This document shows positions 1 to 6,361 of a DNA stretch of 11,036 bases, piece after piece; within the stretch, counting starts at the first letter, position 1; the number at the start of each line of letters is the position of its first letter. Under the pieces are notes generated by a model that saw nothing but the letters and a program-made list of their open reading frames with translations, did not search any database and was not told the DNA's origin. Origin of the DNA: Clostridiales bacterium (GTDB lineage: Bacteria; Bacillota; Clostridia; Lachnospirales; CAG-274); assembly GCA_021203425.1 (NCBI GenBank), contig JAJQBF010000024.1, positions 1-11,036 of the forward strand. The letters run 5' to 3'. The position numbers and the translations under genes were made by a program.

Positions 1-21
1 ATATAATACCATAAGCAAAGC

Positions 22-516
22 CTATGCCGCTAATGCTGCATAAGCTCCCTGCCCTGCTTTCCGCTTATATGGTCTATTGTCATCTCCAGCATACAACAAC
101 CCCGATATATCCTCGGAAATTTCATTGCTGAGCTGTTCTTCCGTATTATTCGGTGCATATTTTCTGCCCAGATTCTTAATGGCTCTCAAAATTTCCTCCG
201 AATTATCCATAATTTTTATTTCCCCGAAGGCAATAATACTTTTATACTTTGTTGTGTACTTTTCAGGAACAATTTCGTCCTTTGCAATAACGCAAAATGA
301 AACCTTTGAATTTCTCTTTACGCTGTCGATTTTATGCCCTGTTTTGGCACCGTGAAAATAAATTTTTCCGCCCTCATAAAGATAGCTTATAGGCAGTGCA
401 TAGGGATATCCCATATCACCCGAAAGCGCAAGCACACCGGAACTTCCGTTTTTTAAAATTTCTTCACATTCTTCAAAAGACAAAGCCTGCTTAAATCTTC
501 TCATTTCCCGAAACAT
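22..516 (-). CDS. Pyridoxamine 5'-phosphate oxidase-like FMN-binding protein (NimA family), 3' end probably frameshifted
   Basis: This is a 164-residue split-barrel flavoprotein of the NimA/Pyridox_ox_2 type, a cytosolic family that binds FMN and includes nitroimidazole-resistance reductases; the substrate here is unknown. Family hallmarks seen are the MRRF start region (residues 5-8), the PYALPISYLYEGGKIYFHGAKTGHKIDSV block (37-65 region) and the KYKSIIAFGEI strand (90-100). The start is supported by GGGAGG seven bases upstream of the ATG at 516 and by a strong promoter further up. The last 25 residues (after about residue 139) do not look like the family. The expected C-terminal strand and HxxGK motif are instead encoded in the +1 frame (MLEMTIDHISGKQGRELM), which stops at 30-32. 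Dropping one G from the GGGG run on the coding strand (100-103) would give a 161-residue protein with a normal C terminus. The cause may be a real mutation or a sequence error. Family assignment is fairly sure; nitroimidazole reduction is not shown. Confidence 0.85.
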   Translation of the reverse strand: MFREMRRFKQALSFEECEEILKNGSSGVLALSGDMGYPYALPISYLYEGGKIYFHGAKTGHKIDSVKRNSKVSFCVIAKDEIVPEKYTTKYKSIIAFGEIKIMDNSEEILRAIKNLGRKYAPNNTEEQLSNEISEDISGLLYAGDDNRPYKRKAGQGAYAALAA

Positions 517-552
517 TTCATTTCCTCCCGCTTTATATAATTCTGCCCTACC

Positions 553-581
553 ATTATATCACAAGCTGACAAGGTATACAA
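553..581 (-). promoter_or_regulatory. Extended -10 promoter of the NimA-like gene
   Basis: Read on the minus strand, TTGTAT (576-581) is separated by exactly 17 bases from a perfect TATAAT (553-558), preceded by an extended -10 TG one base upstream. It lies about 37 bases before the start codon at 516. This is a strong sigma-A-type match, seen directly in the sequence; activity is inferred. Confidence 0.7.
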
Positions 582-646
582 GAAAATTTTACAATATTTT
601 CAGATGTTGTTATAAAACATTTTTCAGTTTTCCGGTCAGATTTTAA

Positions 647-675
647 TAGACAAAAACTTTAAACAATGTTAAAAT
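647..675 (+). promoter_or_regulatory. Extended -10 promoter of ligA
   Basis: TAGACA (647-652), 17 bases, then TAAAAT (670-675) with TG at 667-668 forming an extended -10. Each hexamer matches the sigma-A consensus at five of six positions. The start codon of ligA is 34 bases downstream. This promoter and that of the NimA-like gene point away from each other with about 65 A/T-rich bases between their -35 boxes. Confidence 0.6.
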
Positions 676-709
676 AGAAAGCATATAACAAAGAGGATTG
701 GTGAATTAA

Positions 710-2656
710 GTGAACAAAACAGACAGAATAAAAGAGCTTATTGAAATATTGAACAGGGCTTCATATGCCTATTATACACAGTCAAGAGAAATTATGTCCG
801 ACAGAGAATATGATGCCCTATATGACGAGCTTGTAAGCCTTGAAAAGGAAACAGGCATTGTTTTGGCTGCAAGCCCCACACAAAATGTAGGCTATACTGT
901 TTTAGACAGCCTTAAAAAGGTAACTCACGAAAGCAGAATGCTTTCTCTGGACAAAACAAAGCAAATCCCCGCCCTTGCCGCTTTTCTGGGTGATAAGGAA
1001 GGGCTTTTGTCTTGGAAACTGGACGGACTTACTATAGTTTTAACCTATGAAAACGGCGAGCTTGTAAGAGCCGTAACAAGAGGAAACGGCACAATCGGCG
1101 AGGATATTACCCATAATGCAAAAACATTCAAAAATATACCCCTGAAAATAGACTTTAAGGGAACTCTTGTTTTAAGGGGTGAGGCTGTTATTAAGTTTAA
1201 GGATTTTGAATCAATAAACGAAAACCTTGCTCCCGAAGAAAAATATAAAAACCCTCGAAATTTATGCAGCGGCACAGTCCGCCAGCTGAACAGCAAAGTC
1301 TGTGCCGAAAGAAATGTAAACTGTATTATCTTCACCCTTGTTTCCGCCCAAGGCAGAGAGTTTGAAAACAAAACCGACGGCATAGAGTTTTTAAGAAATA
1401 TGGGCTTTGAATTTGTGGAATATAAAAGAGTAACAGCCGCAAACGTGGAAAAAGCCGTTCTTGAATTTGAAGAAAAAATAAAAGAGGCTCCTTTTGCCTC
1501 TGACGGACTTGTTCTCACATATAACGATGTAAAATACAGTGAAAGTCTGGGCACAACGGCAAAATTCCCCAAACATTCACTGGCCTTTAAGTGGGCTGAC
1601 GAGCTTGCCAAAACAACCCTTAAGGAAATAATTTGGAACACCTCCCGAACAGGGCTTATAAACCCCATTGCCGTTTTTGAGCCTGTAGAGCTTGAGGGAA
1701 CAACTGTAGAAAGAGCAAGCCTTCACAACCTAAGTATTGTGGAAAACCTGTGTCTGGGCGTAGGAGACGAAATAACCGTATATAAAGCCAATATGATTAT
1801 CCCCCAAATAGCCGAAAATCTTACAAAGAGCGGAACAGCCGGGCCTCCGGCTAAATGCCACGTCTGCGGCTTTGAAACAGAAGTACTTGCTCTTCGTGAC
1901 GGAAAGGCTTTAAAATGCCCAAACCCAAACTGTCGGGCGCAAATTGTGGAGAGTTTAAGCCATTTTTGCTCAAGAGACGCCTTTAATATTGAAGGTATGA
2001 ATGACGAAACAATAAAAAAATTTGTGGATAAAGGATTTATAGAGGTTTACCCCGATATTTTCACACTGGCAAAATATGAAACGGAAATAACCTCAATGGA
2101 AGGTTTCGGTGAAAAATCCTTTTCAAATATGGTTAAAGCAATAGAGAAATCAAAGGAAATCCGCCTGCCAAATATGATTTTTGCCTTGGGAATAGAAAAT
2201 GTAGGCTTAAGCAACGCAAGACTTCTCTGCCAAAAATATTCCTATGATATAGAAAAAATCAAAAAAGCCGAATTTGATGACTTAAAAGAAACAAACGGTT
2301 TCGGAGAAGTAATAGCCGGAAGTATAACAAAATATTTTCAAAACACTGAAAATATAACACTGCTGAACCGCCTTTTGGGCTATATCACAATCACAGCAGA
2401 AGAAACAAACGCTTTGCCGCAAATCTTCGAGGGCTTAAGCTTTGTAATAACCGGTGATGTACATCACTATAAAAACCGAAAGGAAGTTCAAAAGGAAATA
2501 GAAACCCGAGGCGGAAAGGTAACGGGCAGCATTTCTTCAAAAACCGCCTACCTTATAAACAATGACATAACTTCGGAGTCTTCAAAAAACAAAAAGGCAA
2601 AATCCTTAAATATCCCCATAATAACAGAAGATGACTTCATAAATATGCTGAATTAA
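710..2656 (+). CDS. ligA: NAD+-dependent DNA ligase LigA
   Basis: This essential cytosolic enzyme seals 3'-OH/5'-phosphate nicks in replication and repair using NAD+. The 648-residue length is normal for the family. Domains in order are: Ia NAD-binding (about 1-65, with YAYYTQ and DREYDALYDELV); adenylation (66-310) with catalytic Lys103 in SWKLDG, RGE at 156-158, DGLVL at 265-269 and Lys294; OB fold (315-375, FEPVELEGTTVERASLHN); a four-cysteine zinc finger (Cys383, 386, 403, 408); helix-hairpin-helix repeats (about 420-560); and a C-terminal BRCT domain (571-648). KYKNPRNLCSGTVRQLN differs from the usual NPRNAAAGSLRQ, marking a divergent clade I associate with Clostridia. The GTG start at 710 is forced by an in-frame TAA at 707-709. 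GGTGA at 700-704 is a suitably spaced ribosome binding site, whereas AGAGG at 692-696 is rather far. The gene is monocistronic, with its own promoter and a hairpin right after the stop. Confidence 0.97.
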   Translation: MNKTDRIKELIEILNRASYAYYTQSREIMSDREYDALYDELVSLEKETGIVLAASPTQNVGYTVLDSLKKVTHESRMLSLDKTKQIPALAAFLGDKEGLLSWKLDGLTIVLTYENGELVRAVTRGNGTIGEDITHNAKTFKNIPLKIDFKGTLVLRGEAVIKFKDFESINENLAPEEKYKNPRNLCSGTVRQLNSKVCAERNVNCIIFTLVSAQGREFENKTDGIEFLRNMGFEFVEYKRVTAANVEKAVLEFEEKIKEAPFASDGLVLTYNDVKYSESLGTTAKFPKHSLAFKWADELAKTTLKEIIWNTSRTGLINPIAVFEPVELEGTTVERASLHNLSIVENLCLGVGDEITVYKANMIIPQIAENLTKSGTAGPPAKCHVCGFETEVLALRDGKALKCPNPNCRAQIVESLSHFCSRDAFNIEGMNDETIKKFVDKGFIEVYPDIFTLAKYETEITSMEGFGEKSFSNMVKAIEKSKEIRLPNMIFALGIENVGLSNARLLCQKYSYDIEKIKKAEFDDLKETNGFGEVIAGSITKYFQNTENITLLNRLLGYITITAEETNALPQIFEGLSFVITGDVHHYKNRKEVQKEIETRGGKVTGSISSKTAYLINNDITSESSKNKKAKSLNIPIITEDDFINMLN

Positions 2657-2659
2657 AGA

Positions 2660-2694
2660 AAATCCCTTTCAAACATTCCGTCTGAAAGGGATTT
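2660..2694 (+). terminator. Terminator-like hairpin after ligA
   Basis: A perfect 12-bp stem (2660-2671 with 2683-2694, AAATCCCTTTCA/TGAAAGGGATTT) and an 11-base loop begin three bases after the ligA stop codon. The tail after the stem (AAACATTTAC) is not a strong U-tract, so termination may be partial. Position and perfection of the stem favour a terminator. It could also be the first stem of the larger structured region that starts six bases later. Confidence 0.6.
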
Positions 2695-2700
2695 AAACAT

Positions 2701-2875
2701 TTACTATAAAAGCGTTGTCGATAGACAGACAGATGGGCAAACAGAGTTTGCGCAGCTGACTGTATATCAGACAACCTCCCCGGTATGAGCAACGTAGGAC
2801 GATAGTCCGGAGCAGCGAATACCGGGACGATTGCGGGAGTGCGTCAAGCACGTAGCAATCGGGCTTTTATAGTAA
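2701..2875. repeat. 175-bp palindrome-bounded structured element (MITE-like repeat or structured RNA), unidentified
   Basis: A perfect 13-bp inverted repeat (TTACTATAAAAGC, 2701-2713, with GCTTTTATAGTAA, 2863-2875) closes three successive hairpins. Hairpin A (2714-2775) is long and imperfect: GTTGTC/GACAAC, GATA/TATC, ACAG/CTGT, CAG/CTG, and GCAAAC-AGA-GTTTGC at the tip. Hairpin B (2779-2826) has an 8-bp base stem CCCGGTAT/ATACCGGG and a GGAC-GATA-GTCC tip. Hairpin C (2828-2861) has CGATTGC/GCAATCG and GTGC-GTCAA-GCAC. Together they would fold as a multiway junction. No convincing coding sequence overlaps it. It lies between the convergent ends of ligA and the kinase gene, so it could be transcribed from either side or act as a two-way transcription block. 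TA dinucleotides near each end would suit a transposon-derived miniature element with TA duplication, but a palindrome gives these anyway. I do not recognise a named RNA family. The structure is certain at sequence level; the nature is not. Confidence 0.6.
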
Positions 2876-2900
2876 GGCGGCATACAGTGCACCTGGGAGT

Positions 2901-4358
2901 TTACTTGGGTTTATTTTTTTTACTGTTTCTGTTTATTTCGTTTTCAAGCTCCGCCCTGTTTCTTGTTACAGGGAGCTTTATTATTACCTTAAACTGACCC
3001 TCTTCCTTGAATATATCAAGGTTTCCTTTGTGCCTTAAAATTATTTTCTTACACACCTCAAGCCCTATGTTTGTGCTTTCCACCTCAGCCAAATTTTTTC
3101 TTATATAGTTGGAGAAACTGAAGATAAGCTGATGACCGTTATTGAAAACATTAATGTTTACGGACATATCCTTATCGGCATATTTATTTATATTGGAAAA
3201 CAAATTATCCATAACACGGCGCATAAGCTGAATATCAAGGGCTATAAAATAATCCTTTCCGCTGTCTTTAGAATAATCAAGCTTGAATCCGTTTTCGTTA
3301 AGAGTAAAAATATAGTCCTCCATAAGCTCGCTGAAAACATTTTTATCGTATATTTGTGTGTGAAGGTCTTCCTCGTTTGTACTGAAAGCAAGGAAATATT
3401 CAAAAAGTCTGTCCGAAAGCTGTTTAATCTGATATGCTTTTTCCTTACACTTATCTATATAGACATCTCTCGTTTCCTCGTCCTTATATTTCTTTCCGGA
3501 TAAAATTTCAAGATAGCCTATGAGAATTGTCAGCGGAGTTCTTAAATCGTGAGACATAGACATAACCAGATTATGGCTTGACTCTATAAGCTCGTTTTCC
3601 TTTTCGTGCCTTTCTATTATGGAAACCCTCATTCGCTCCATAGCGCTTGCCACAGAGGAAAGTCTGCCGTAACCTTTTACGGTTATGTTATGGTTTAGGT
3701 CGCCTTCTTCAATCTTTCTTGCGTCTGCCTCCAGGGTTGTGTAATAATTAGCCATTTTGAATACATTAAAAAGCACAATAATCAAAATAAGCAGAAAACA
3801 TATACAAAACTGGAAGGTGACATATATAAACCTGGCTCGCATATCAAAGAAAGATATGAAATCGATTTTGACTGTCTTGTCGGCAAAGTCAAGTGTGTAC
3901 TTATGGGGAAAATTCTCCGGTGTATTTTCGCCTGATATCAGCTTTGTATTTTCTTCTTCAAGACCGTCCTGTCCGCCCTTGCCCAAAGTTGAATCATATA
4001 TAACCTTGCCTTCATCATAGATTATAAGCATAACATTTCTTCTGTTATAAACCCAGTCATCTATTTCATCTATATCCTTTGTCGTAAGCTGTTTTTCATT
4101 GATAAACTCCTGCAAAGCCCCTATTTCGTGTATAGTGTTTTCTGCCACATACTCCTGTGCCTTAAATCTGTCGCCTATAACCTTGTTTTCTATCATAAAC
4201 AGAAAACAAAACAGCAAAACAGCGCTCATAATGGCAAAAACATTTATCATAAGCATTCTCTTGCCTATTTCGCCGTATTTCTCTCTCTTATCAAACACAG
4301 CCCTCATATTTCGTTTTTCGGAGCTTTTTTCCCCTCGGGGTTTTTTCTTTTTATTCAA
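2901..4358 (-). CDS. Membrane sensor histidine kinase (two-component system)
   Basis: This is a 485-residue membrane kinase expected to autophosphorylate and pass phosphate to the response regulator encoded just upstream. Order: basic N-terminal tail (1-34), TM1 (about 35-56), extracytoplasmic sensor region (57-176), TM2 (177-200), HAMP linker (about 201-252), dimerisation/phosphoacceptor helix with His270 in SMSHDLRTPLT, and an ATPase domain with N-box DNLFSNINKY (384-393). The G1 box (DxGxG) is not recognisable: FSFSNYIRKNLAEVESTNIGLEV runs from the strand almost straight to the IGL of G2 (431-433). The ATP lid is therefore very short, a pattern I associate with VanS-like clostridial kinases. 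The start codon is TTG, supported by AAGAGG eight bases upstream and an 8-nt overlap with the response-regulator gene, which implies translational coupling. The next Met (18) has no good ribosome binding site. The signal sensed is unknown; proximity to the efflux operon suggests antimicrobial or envelope stress. Confidence 0.93.
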   Translation of the reverse strand: MNKKKKPRGEKSSEKRNMRAVFDKREKYGEIGKRMLMINVFAIMSAVLLFCFLFMIENKVIGDRFKAQEYVAENTIHEIGALQEFINEKQLTTKDIDEIDDWVYNRRNVMLIIYDEGKVIYDSTLGKGGQDGLEEENTKLISGENTPENFPHKYTLDFADKTVKIDFISFFDMRARFIYVTFQFCICFLLILIIVLFNVFKMANYYTTLEADARKIEEGDLNHNITVKGYGRLSSVASAMERMRVSIIERHEKENELIESSHNLVMSMSHDLRTPLTILIGYLEILSGKKYKDEETRDVYIDKCKEKAYQIKQLSDRLFEYFLAFSTNEEDLHTQIYDKNVFSELMEDYIFTLNENGFKLDYSKDSGKDYFIALDIQLMRRVMDNLFSNINKYADKDMSVNINVFNNGHQLIFSFSNYIRKNLAEVESTNIGLEVCKKIILRHKGNLDIFKEEGQFKVIIKLPVTRNRAELENEINRNSKKNKPK

Positions 4359-5049
4359 TCCTGTAACCTCTTCCCCACACTGTCTTTATATACTTGGGAT
4401 TCTGCGGATCCTTCTCGATTTTCGACCTTAATTTTCTTATATGAACAGTAACTGTGTTGCTTGCGGAATAAACATACATTTCATTCCACACTGATTCGTA
4501 TATGTTCTCATTTGTAAAAATTTTCTTTCTGTTTGATGCCAAAAGCAGAAGAATGTTATATTCTATGTCTGTCAGAATAACCTCGTTTCCCCCTGCGGTT
4601 ACCGAGTTTTTGTCTGTGTCTATAACAAGATCTCCTATTTTAATTACCTTTGAGCTTTCCGAGTCGTCACTGTTTCTGTAAATATAATATCTTCTGAGCA
4701 GTGCCCTTACCCTTGCCACAATTTCGGAAAATGAAAAGGGTTTAACCATATAGTCGTCTCCGCCCAAACAGAAACCCATTGTCTTGTCGGAATCTTCTGT
4801 TTTTGCCGTAAGAAACAGTATAGGTGCCATTGTTTTTTCTCTTATTTCGGTACAGGCTTTATAACCGTCCTTAACGGGCATCATTATATCCAAAATAATA
4901 AGCGAGGTATTTTCGTCTGCCTTTTCTACTGCGTCGGCTCCGTTTACAGCCTCAATAACATTATAGCCCTCGCTTTCCAACAGCACCTTTAAAACCTCTC
5001 TTATTTCGGCGCTGTCGTCAGCCACAAGTATAGTATATTTTCTATCCAT
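4351..5049 (-). CDS. OmpR/PhoB-family response regulator
   Basis: A 232-residue cytosolic DNA-binding transcription factor of normal family length. The receiver domain (1-120) has the acidic pair Asp11-Asp12, phosphoacceptor Asp54 in LDIMMP, Thr81 and Lys103 in VKPF, so it should be fully phosphorylatable. The C-terminal winged helix-turn-helix (about 134-232) ends in the typical recognition helix and wing NTVTVHIRKLRSKIE ... YIKTVWGRGYRIE. GGGTGG about six bases before the ATG at 5049 is the ribosome binding site. The gene overlaps its cognate kinase gene by 8 nt. It starts 106 bp after the TolC-like gene, with an intrinsic terminator in between; I see no convincing own promoter, so terminator read-through or a weak promoter may drive it. 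A role in controlling the upstream efflux operon is inferred from position only. Confidence 0.95.
   Translation of the reverse strand: MDRKYTILVADDSAEIREVLKVLLESEGYNVIEAVNGADAVEKADENTSLIILDIMMPVKDGYKACTEIREKTMAPILFLTAKTEDSDKTMGFCLGGDDYMVKPFSFSEIVARVRALLRRYYIYRNSDDSESSKVIKIGDLVIDTDKNSVTAGGNEVILTDIEYNILLLLASNRKKIFTNENIYESVWNEMYVYSASNTVTVHIRKLRSKIEKDPQNPKYIKTVWGRGYRIE
4356..4372 (-). promoter_or_regulatory. Ribosome binding site deciding the TTG start of the kinase gene
   Basis: On the minus strand AAGAGG, then eight bases (TTACAGGA), then TTG at 4358-4356, all inside the last codons of the response-regulator gene, whose TAA ends at 4351. This is the only start with a properly placed Shine-Dalgarno sequence near the 5' end of the kinase frame. 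Confidence 0.6.
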
Positions 5050-5100
5050 ATTTGTCCACCCTTTTCCTTTATTGCATAATTTCCCTTAATTTTCCCCGTT

Positions 5101-5137
5101 TTTTAAAATTTAAGGGGTACGCTTTTAACGTACCCCT
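5101..5137 (-). terminator. Intrinsic terminator of the efflux operon
   Basis: A 9-bp perfect stem AGGGGTACG/CGTACCCCT (5113-5121 with 5129-5137) with a 7-base loop starts 18 bases after the TolC-like stop codon. On the minus strand it is followed by the T-rich TAAATTTTAAAA. It separates the efflux operon from the two-component genes. On the plus strand the stem is followed by CTGAATTTTT, but no plus-strand gene ends here. Confidence 0.8.
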
Positions 5138-5155
5138 CTGAATTTTTGCTATTCA

Positions 5156-6328
5156 TTATCCAAGCAGGTTGGGGTTATCATACTGCAGAACTGCAAGATA
5201 ATGTGAATAAACTGCTGCATCTATTTGATTTTCAAGACTCTTAACGGTATAGTGATATGTATCAAGCTGTAATTCGGTAATCTGACCTAATTCATACTGT
5301 TTTTCATATACGCTCATAGTGTTGTTAAGAGTATTAAGCTGGCTTACAAGGTCGCTGTAGTTTTCTTCGCTTTCGATTATGCTCTGATAAAGCGTCTTTA
5401 CGGTTCCCTCATAGCTGAGCTTTGTGTCATTAAGTGAGCTTGTTGCCGAATAAAGATCTGCCTCAACCTCCATTCTTGTTTCGCTTGAATAAAGATCTGA
5501 GTGAAGGTCTAATGTATACTGAGCTATTTCAACATTTCTCTCTAAAACGGCAATATTAACATTTCCTCCCGCTGATGTTGCAAGTGTAACGTGTGCAGCA
5601 AGGGTTGTTCTGTCAATAGGCTCATACTCTACTTCTTCACCTAACTCAATATCATAAACTGCCGCTACATTGTAGTCAAGAAGTATATTAAGTGATGTAT
5701 AGTTTGAGTCGATTGTGTTCTGAAGAGTTGTCTTGTTTGTTACTGCCGTGTTGTAAGCATCTACATAGCTGTCATACTGCGTCTGGCTTATTAAACCAAG
5801 CTCAAGCTGTTTTTCGTAGATTTCAAGGTTTCTTGTTTCAATGTCAAGATATTCGTCATAAATAGCAAGACTGTTCTGTGCATTTATAATATTTACGAAA
5901 TATGAAACAACCTTATATTGTATACTCTGCTTTTCAGCCTCTATTCTGTCCTTATAGGTTGCAATTGATGCCTCAAGGCTTTTGTAAGAAATAGCATAGG
6001 AATTAACTTCAGTAAATTCCGTTGCGGCCCTGCGGTAAACTCTTATATCGTCAAGGTTATCCTCGGCTATTTCAATATTGTCTTCATAGCTTTTAATCGT
6101 TGTGCTTCTTTCAATAGCTCTTGCAACTGCTGCGTCTACTGTCATAGCCTCTCCCTCAGCCAAGGTGGGGAATGTACCGTTTCCTACCTTTGTAACTGTT
6201 GAGTCTGTGCTTGTGGTTGTGCCGTCAAGGTAAACCTTGCTTTTTGAGCCGGCATAAACGCTGTTTGCCGCTGTCGTCAGTGAAAGAGCCAATATCAGCG
6301 CAAATGATATTAATTTATTCTTTTTCAT
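5156..6328 (-). CDS. TolC-like outer-membrane-efflux-type protein
   Basis: A 390-residue secreted protein with a type I signal peptide (1-26, cleavage likely after VYA; no lipobox Cys). The mature part is largely heptad-rich helix, matching the TolC/OEP fold. It carries the family's two-fold internal repeat: YEKQLELGLISQTQYDSY (171-188) and YEKQYELGQITELQLDTY (341-358), 170 residues apart. In Gram-negative bacteria TolC forms the trimeric outer-membrane duct of tripartite pumps. E. coli TolC is clearly longer, and this copy seems to have reduced or no obvious beta-barrel insertions. It is the third gene of the operon, starting 33 bp after the RND gene with GGAGG seven bases before the ATG. 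If the host is monoderm, the protein cannot form a normal outer-membrane channel and may act in or beneath the cell wall. Family membership is likely; the location is uncertain. Confidence 0.85.
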   Translation of the reverse strand: MKKNKLISFALILALSLTTAANSVYAGSKSKVYLDGTTTSTDSTVTKVGNGTFPTLAEGEAMTVDAAVARAIERSTTIKSYEDNIEIAEDNLDDIRVYRRAATEFTEVNSYAISYKSLEASIATYKDRIEAEKQSIQYKVVSYFVNIINAQNSLAIYDEYLDIETRNLEIYEKQLELGLISQTQYDSYVDAYNTAVTNKTTLQNTIDSNYTSLNILLDYNVAAVYDIELGEEVEYEPIDRTTLAAHVTLATSAGGNVNIAVLERNVEIAQYTLDLHSDLYSSETRMEVEADLYSATSSLNDTKLSYEGTVKTLYQSIIESEENYSDLVSQLNTLNNTMSVYEKQYELGQITELQLDTYHYTVKSLENQIDAAVYSHYLAVLQYDNPNLLG

Positions 6329-6361
6329 AATCTGACCTCCTTCATAACATTTGTTATTTTA

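Noticed and set aside
604..620. Weak inverted repeat ATGTT-N7-AACAT between the two divergent promoters.
   Set aside because: Five base pairs in very A/T-rich DNA is expected by chance; no second copy or match to a known operator.
1045..1668. A 207-codon minus-strand open frame inside ligA.
   Set aside because: It lies wholly opposite a complete, strongly conserved ligA adenylation domain, has no recognisable domain, and is best explained as a shadow of the coding strand.
2701..2875. CRISPR-like repeat array.
   Set aside because: There are no equally spaced direct repeats with unique spacers; the repetition is inverted and nested.
2887..2892. GTGCAC palindrome just after the kinase stop codon.
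   Set aside because: A lone six-base palindrome; not part of the bounded 2701-2875 structure and without a paired partner.
4331..4350. Plus-strand CCCCTCGGGG followed by T6-C-T5, resembling an intrinsic terminator.
   Set aside because: The stem is only three or four pairs with a tiny loop, it lies inside the 5' coding part of the kinase gene on the opposite strand, and no plus-strand gene ends there.
4334..4358. A-rich homopolymer runs at the start of the kinase gene as a phase-variation or slippage site.
   Set aside because: The runs are short (six A), interrupted, and the reading-frame phase does not form a standard slippery heptamer; the downstream frame is intact.
5050..5112. Possible promoter for the response-regulator gene.
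   Set aside because: No pair of hexamers with acceptable spacing resembles the sigma-A consensus well enough to list, although CAATAA-like -10 sequences occur.
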